Assembly (NCBI GenBank): GCA_022566435.1
Contig: JADFIX010000138.1
Coordinates: 1 to 7,775 of the forward strand
Direction of reading: 5' to 3'
Length of the DNA stretch: 7,775 nt
DNA from: Planctomycetota bacterium
Lineage (GTDB): Bacteria > Planctomycetota > Phycisphaerae > UBA1845
The position numbers and the translations under genes are program-made. Of this stretch, positions 6,076 to 7,775 are shown in pieces. The first letter of the stretch is position 1, and every line of letters begins with the position of its first letter. Under the pieces are notes generated by a model, which did not search any database, was not told the origin of the DNA, and was given only the letters and a program-made list of their open reading frames with translations.

Positions 6076-6876
6076 TCAAATCACGTGCGTCGGAGCTCTA
6101 GTCGTGGAACTTGTGAAACGCGGCACCAGTACCCGGATCCCGGCCTGGAAAACATGACAAAAGCCCCGTGGATCCGGCCGGTTCCAGAACGATTCGGCGA
6201 AGAACCACAGGGCCCTTGCGTACTGCCCGCGATGGTAGTGGTCGTATCCCAACTGTCGGCAGGTCCGTGACAGCCGCTCACGGATGCTCCTGCGATGTCG
6301 ACGCGGCAGGTCATCGAAGGTCGCTTCGATGTCCTTGAGCAGCAGGTCGTCGGCAACGGCACGCAGGCGCTGCGTCTGGACAGCATCTCCGAATCGAAGA
6401 ATCGTTCCGTTGAGGAGCACTTCCTCTACTGCACGTTCCCACGTCTTTCGTAGATTGTCGTAGATGCGACTTGCCTCACGTTCGTAGCCTGGCTGGTCGC
6501 CAGCCTTTTGGAGCTGGCGTGCGGGAACGAGTTCGCGACGAAGCCGGGTGATGCGATCATTTACCTTCATTGTGATCCAGGGCGGTTCCTCCTCGGCGCA
6601 ACCATGACCGCCCTCAGTACCTCCACGGATGAGACTTACTTGGCGTTGGGGCACCGTGAGCGAGCTCGCGTACTTGTCGAGCATGAAGAGGAAGATGGGG
6701 TCGTGCGTGAAGAAGACGACCTGGCGGTTCTTCGCCTCTTCACAGAGTCTCAGTGCGACACGCTCTCTATAGTTGTGGTCAAGGGAAGAAACGGGGTCAT
6801 CCAGCACGAGGGCCGAACGATTTTCGGTGATGTCAGAGTAGCCAACGAAGATAAAACCCCTCTCATTCCGATTTGA
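6076..6876 (-). pseudogene. 3' fragment of AAA_13-type ATPase
   Basis: Only the C-terminal part of a large SMC/RecF-like AAA_13 family ATPase remains. Reading on the minus strand, the frame opens after a TAA at 6877-6879 and soon shows ENRSALVLDDPVSSLDH, which joins the Walker B strand and D-loop, then VVFFTHDPIFL with the H-loop His. The nucleotide-binding Walker A, the long coiled coil and the signature loop, which must precede these, are absent; homology seems to start only a few residues before Walker B, near 6840. The following ~200 residues are helical and charged. The last ~25 codons (GIRVLVPRFTSSTTRAP) look unlike protein and run into the palindromic element, so the 3' end is probably damaged too. 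A GTG at 6807 could start a product, but it could not bind ATP normally. Relatives occur in anti-phage and tRNA-nuclease systems. Confidence 0.72.
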
Positions 6877-6879
6877 TTA

Positions 6880-7048
6880 TCAAGTGGGGTAGGGAAATCC
6901 ACCCATAATGGCTGTAACACCTTTTTTTTCTTTTATGGCCCGAAAGTGGGGGTAATGTCAGGTATCAATGGTGAATTTCAGGAGTTCGGTCCGGTTCATT
7001 TTCCAGGCTGCAGTGCCATCCAGCAAAATAAGTTCGTTAATAGCCCGG
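6880..7048. other. AT-richer junction region without a supported gene
   Basis: This interval separates the truncated ATPase from the dehydrogenase and is visibly richer in A and T, including a run of eight T at about 6921-6928. No hairpin followed by a T-run in the right orientation is seen for either neighbour. It probably contains the breakpoint that removed the ATPase 5' part. Beyond a short open frame on the minus strand, I see nothing coding in it. Confidence 0.4.
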
Positions 7049-7775
7049 TCAGATCGCCTCCATGAACGCCACTATCCGTTCCGCCATGCGCCTGCAAACG
7101 AGCGCCACCGGTTCGAACGTCACCCCGCCGATATGAGGCGAGATCATCAAGTTGTCGTGTGACCGGGCGTATCGCACGAGCGGGTGGTTGCCGATGTCCG
7201 CTCGATTCTCGCCACAGATGACATCAACTCCCGCGGCCGCCAGGGGCCCGTCGCGCAGGGCGTCCAGTAAAGCGCCCTCGTCAATGATCGCTCCCCGGCT
7301 TGTATTGATGAGTACCGCCCCGGGTTTCATCATCTGCAAGGCGCGCCGGTCAAAAATGTTTCGGTTCTCCTCCGTCAGGTGAATGTGAATCGATACCACG
7401 TCCGAACTCCGCAGCAGGTCTTCGAACCCGACCTGTTTTACCCCCGGCGGAAGGTCGGACTGGGGCTTGTGGTCGCAAAGGAGAACCGCCATTCGAAAGG
7501 CCTGACCGTATTCCGCCACAAACCGCCCGAGCCGGCCGTAGCCGAGAACTCCGAGCGTTTTGCCCGAAAGTTGGTGACCCCTGTAAGGGGCCGCTTCCCA
7601 GCGGCCCAACTTCACCGATTCGAAGGCCCAAGGTAACCAACGAACGACCGCCAGAAGCAGCGTCCACGCCATCTCCGCAGTGGACGTGATCTCATTGAGC
7701 AACTCTCGGTCCTCCCGTAAGGAGAACACCGTTATGCCCCGCGCCGCCGCCGCCGACAGGTCGATGTGGTCTGTC
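7049..7775 (-). CDS. D-isomer-specific 2-hydroxyacid dehydrogenase, 5' end outside window
   Basis: NAD-dependent dehydrogenase of the SerA/D-lactate/formate dehydrogenase superfamily, cytoplasmic, reducing 2-keto acids or oxidising D-2-hydroxy acids. The frame is open to the right edge and reads TDHIDLSAAAARGI before position 7729, as in the family, so 7729 is not the start; about 242 residues are visible. The Rossmann motif GYGRLG lies at 7543-7526. The catalytic triad is kept: Arg in INTSRGAI (near 7297), Glu in DVICGEN (near 7210) and His in ISPHIGG (near 7135). It ends ...AFMEAI with no ACT domain, so it is the short form, unlike the long SerA with its regulatory domain. Substrate and pathway cannot be read from the window; keto-acid reductase and 3-phosphoglycerate dehydrogenase are both possible. 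Confidence 0.88.
   Translation of the reverse strand, partial: TDHIDLSAAAARGITVFSLREDRELLNEITSTAEMAWTLLLAVVRWLPWAFESVKLGRWEAAPYRGHQLSGKTLGVLGYGRLGRFVAEYGQAFRMAVLLCDHKPQSDLPPGVKQVGFEDLLRSSDVVSIHIHLTEENRNIFDRRALQMMKPGAVLINTSRGAIIDEGALLDALRDGPLAAAGVDVICGENRADIGNHPLVRYARSHDNLMISPHIGGVTFEPVALVCRRMAERIVAFMEAI

Noticed and set aside
6895..6935. T-run as a transcription terminator
   Set aside because: No stable GC hairpin immediately precedes the T-run on the plus strand, and on the minus strand it is an A-run, so it cannot be an intrinsic terminator for the dehydrogenase.
6958..7044. Minus-strand open frame INELILLDGTAAWKMNRTEL downstream of the dehydrogenase
   Set aside because: It reads like a protein C-terminus but is only about 29 codons, has no suitable start, and matches no family I can name.

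Overview
The window comes from a GC-rich bacterial chromosome and reads like an accessory, defence-type island with several broken parts. I lean towards a Planctomycetota-like bacterium, on weak grounds: moderately high GC, weak ribosome binding sites on some genes, short palindromic and TCAGTT-type intergenic repeats, and a Tat-exported M24 family protein. No marker gene fixes the lineage. The first ~390 bases are clearly AT-richer than the rest and probably have a different origin.

Layout, left to right. (1) 64-330 (+): a small AT-rich unknown protein with a possible zinc-binding CCPDCG site. (2) 361-1738 (-): a toxin-antitoxin operon, a HigB/RelE-type toxin followed 4 nt later by a long antitoxin that fuses a HigA-type HTH domain to an ImmA/IrrE-like HELAH metallopeptidase domain. 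A good sigma70-type promoter (TTGACA, 17 nt, TAGACT) and an 8+8 palindrome lie just upstream. (3) 1813-2225: no intact gene, but one minus-strand frame carries a 30-residue peptide resembling one at 3467-3556. (4) 2226-3248 (+): a dCTP deaminase/dUTPase-fold domain joined to a long coiled coil and one C-terminal membrane segment. The residues expected for dCTP deaminase catalysis are replaced. (5) 3308-4199 (-): a protein resembling the N-terminal helical domain of McrB-like restriction proteins. A GACG tandem duplication breaks its frame; without it the frame runs 295 codons instead of 204. (6) 4342-5799 (-): a Tat-exported M24 (creatinase/Xaa-Pro peptidase fold) protein with a mostly lost metal site. 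(7) 5800-6075: TCAGTT repeats and an 87-bp palindromic element. (8) 6076-6876 (-): the 3' part of an AAA_13-type ATPase, with Walker B and H-loop but no Walker A or coiled coil. (9) 7049-7775 (-): a D-2-hydroxyacid dehydrogenase that runs off the right edge.

The toxin-antitoxin pair is the only clear functional unit. The DCD-like membrane protein, the McrB-like remnant and the AAA_13 remnant are all of types often found in defence islands, but they do not form one operon here. The M24 protein and the dehydrogenase look metabolic and unrelated. The best candidate for undescribed biology is the DCD-like/coiled-coil/tail-anchor protein, which could couple nucleotide sensing to a membrane effect. 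That function is inference only.
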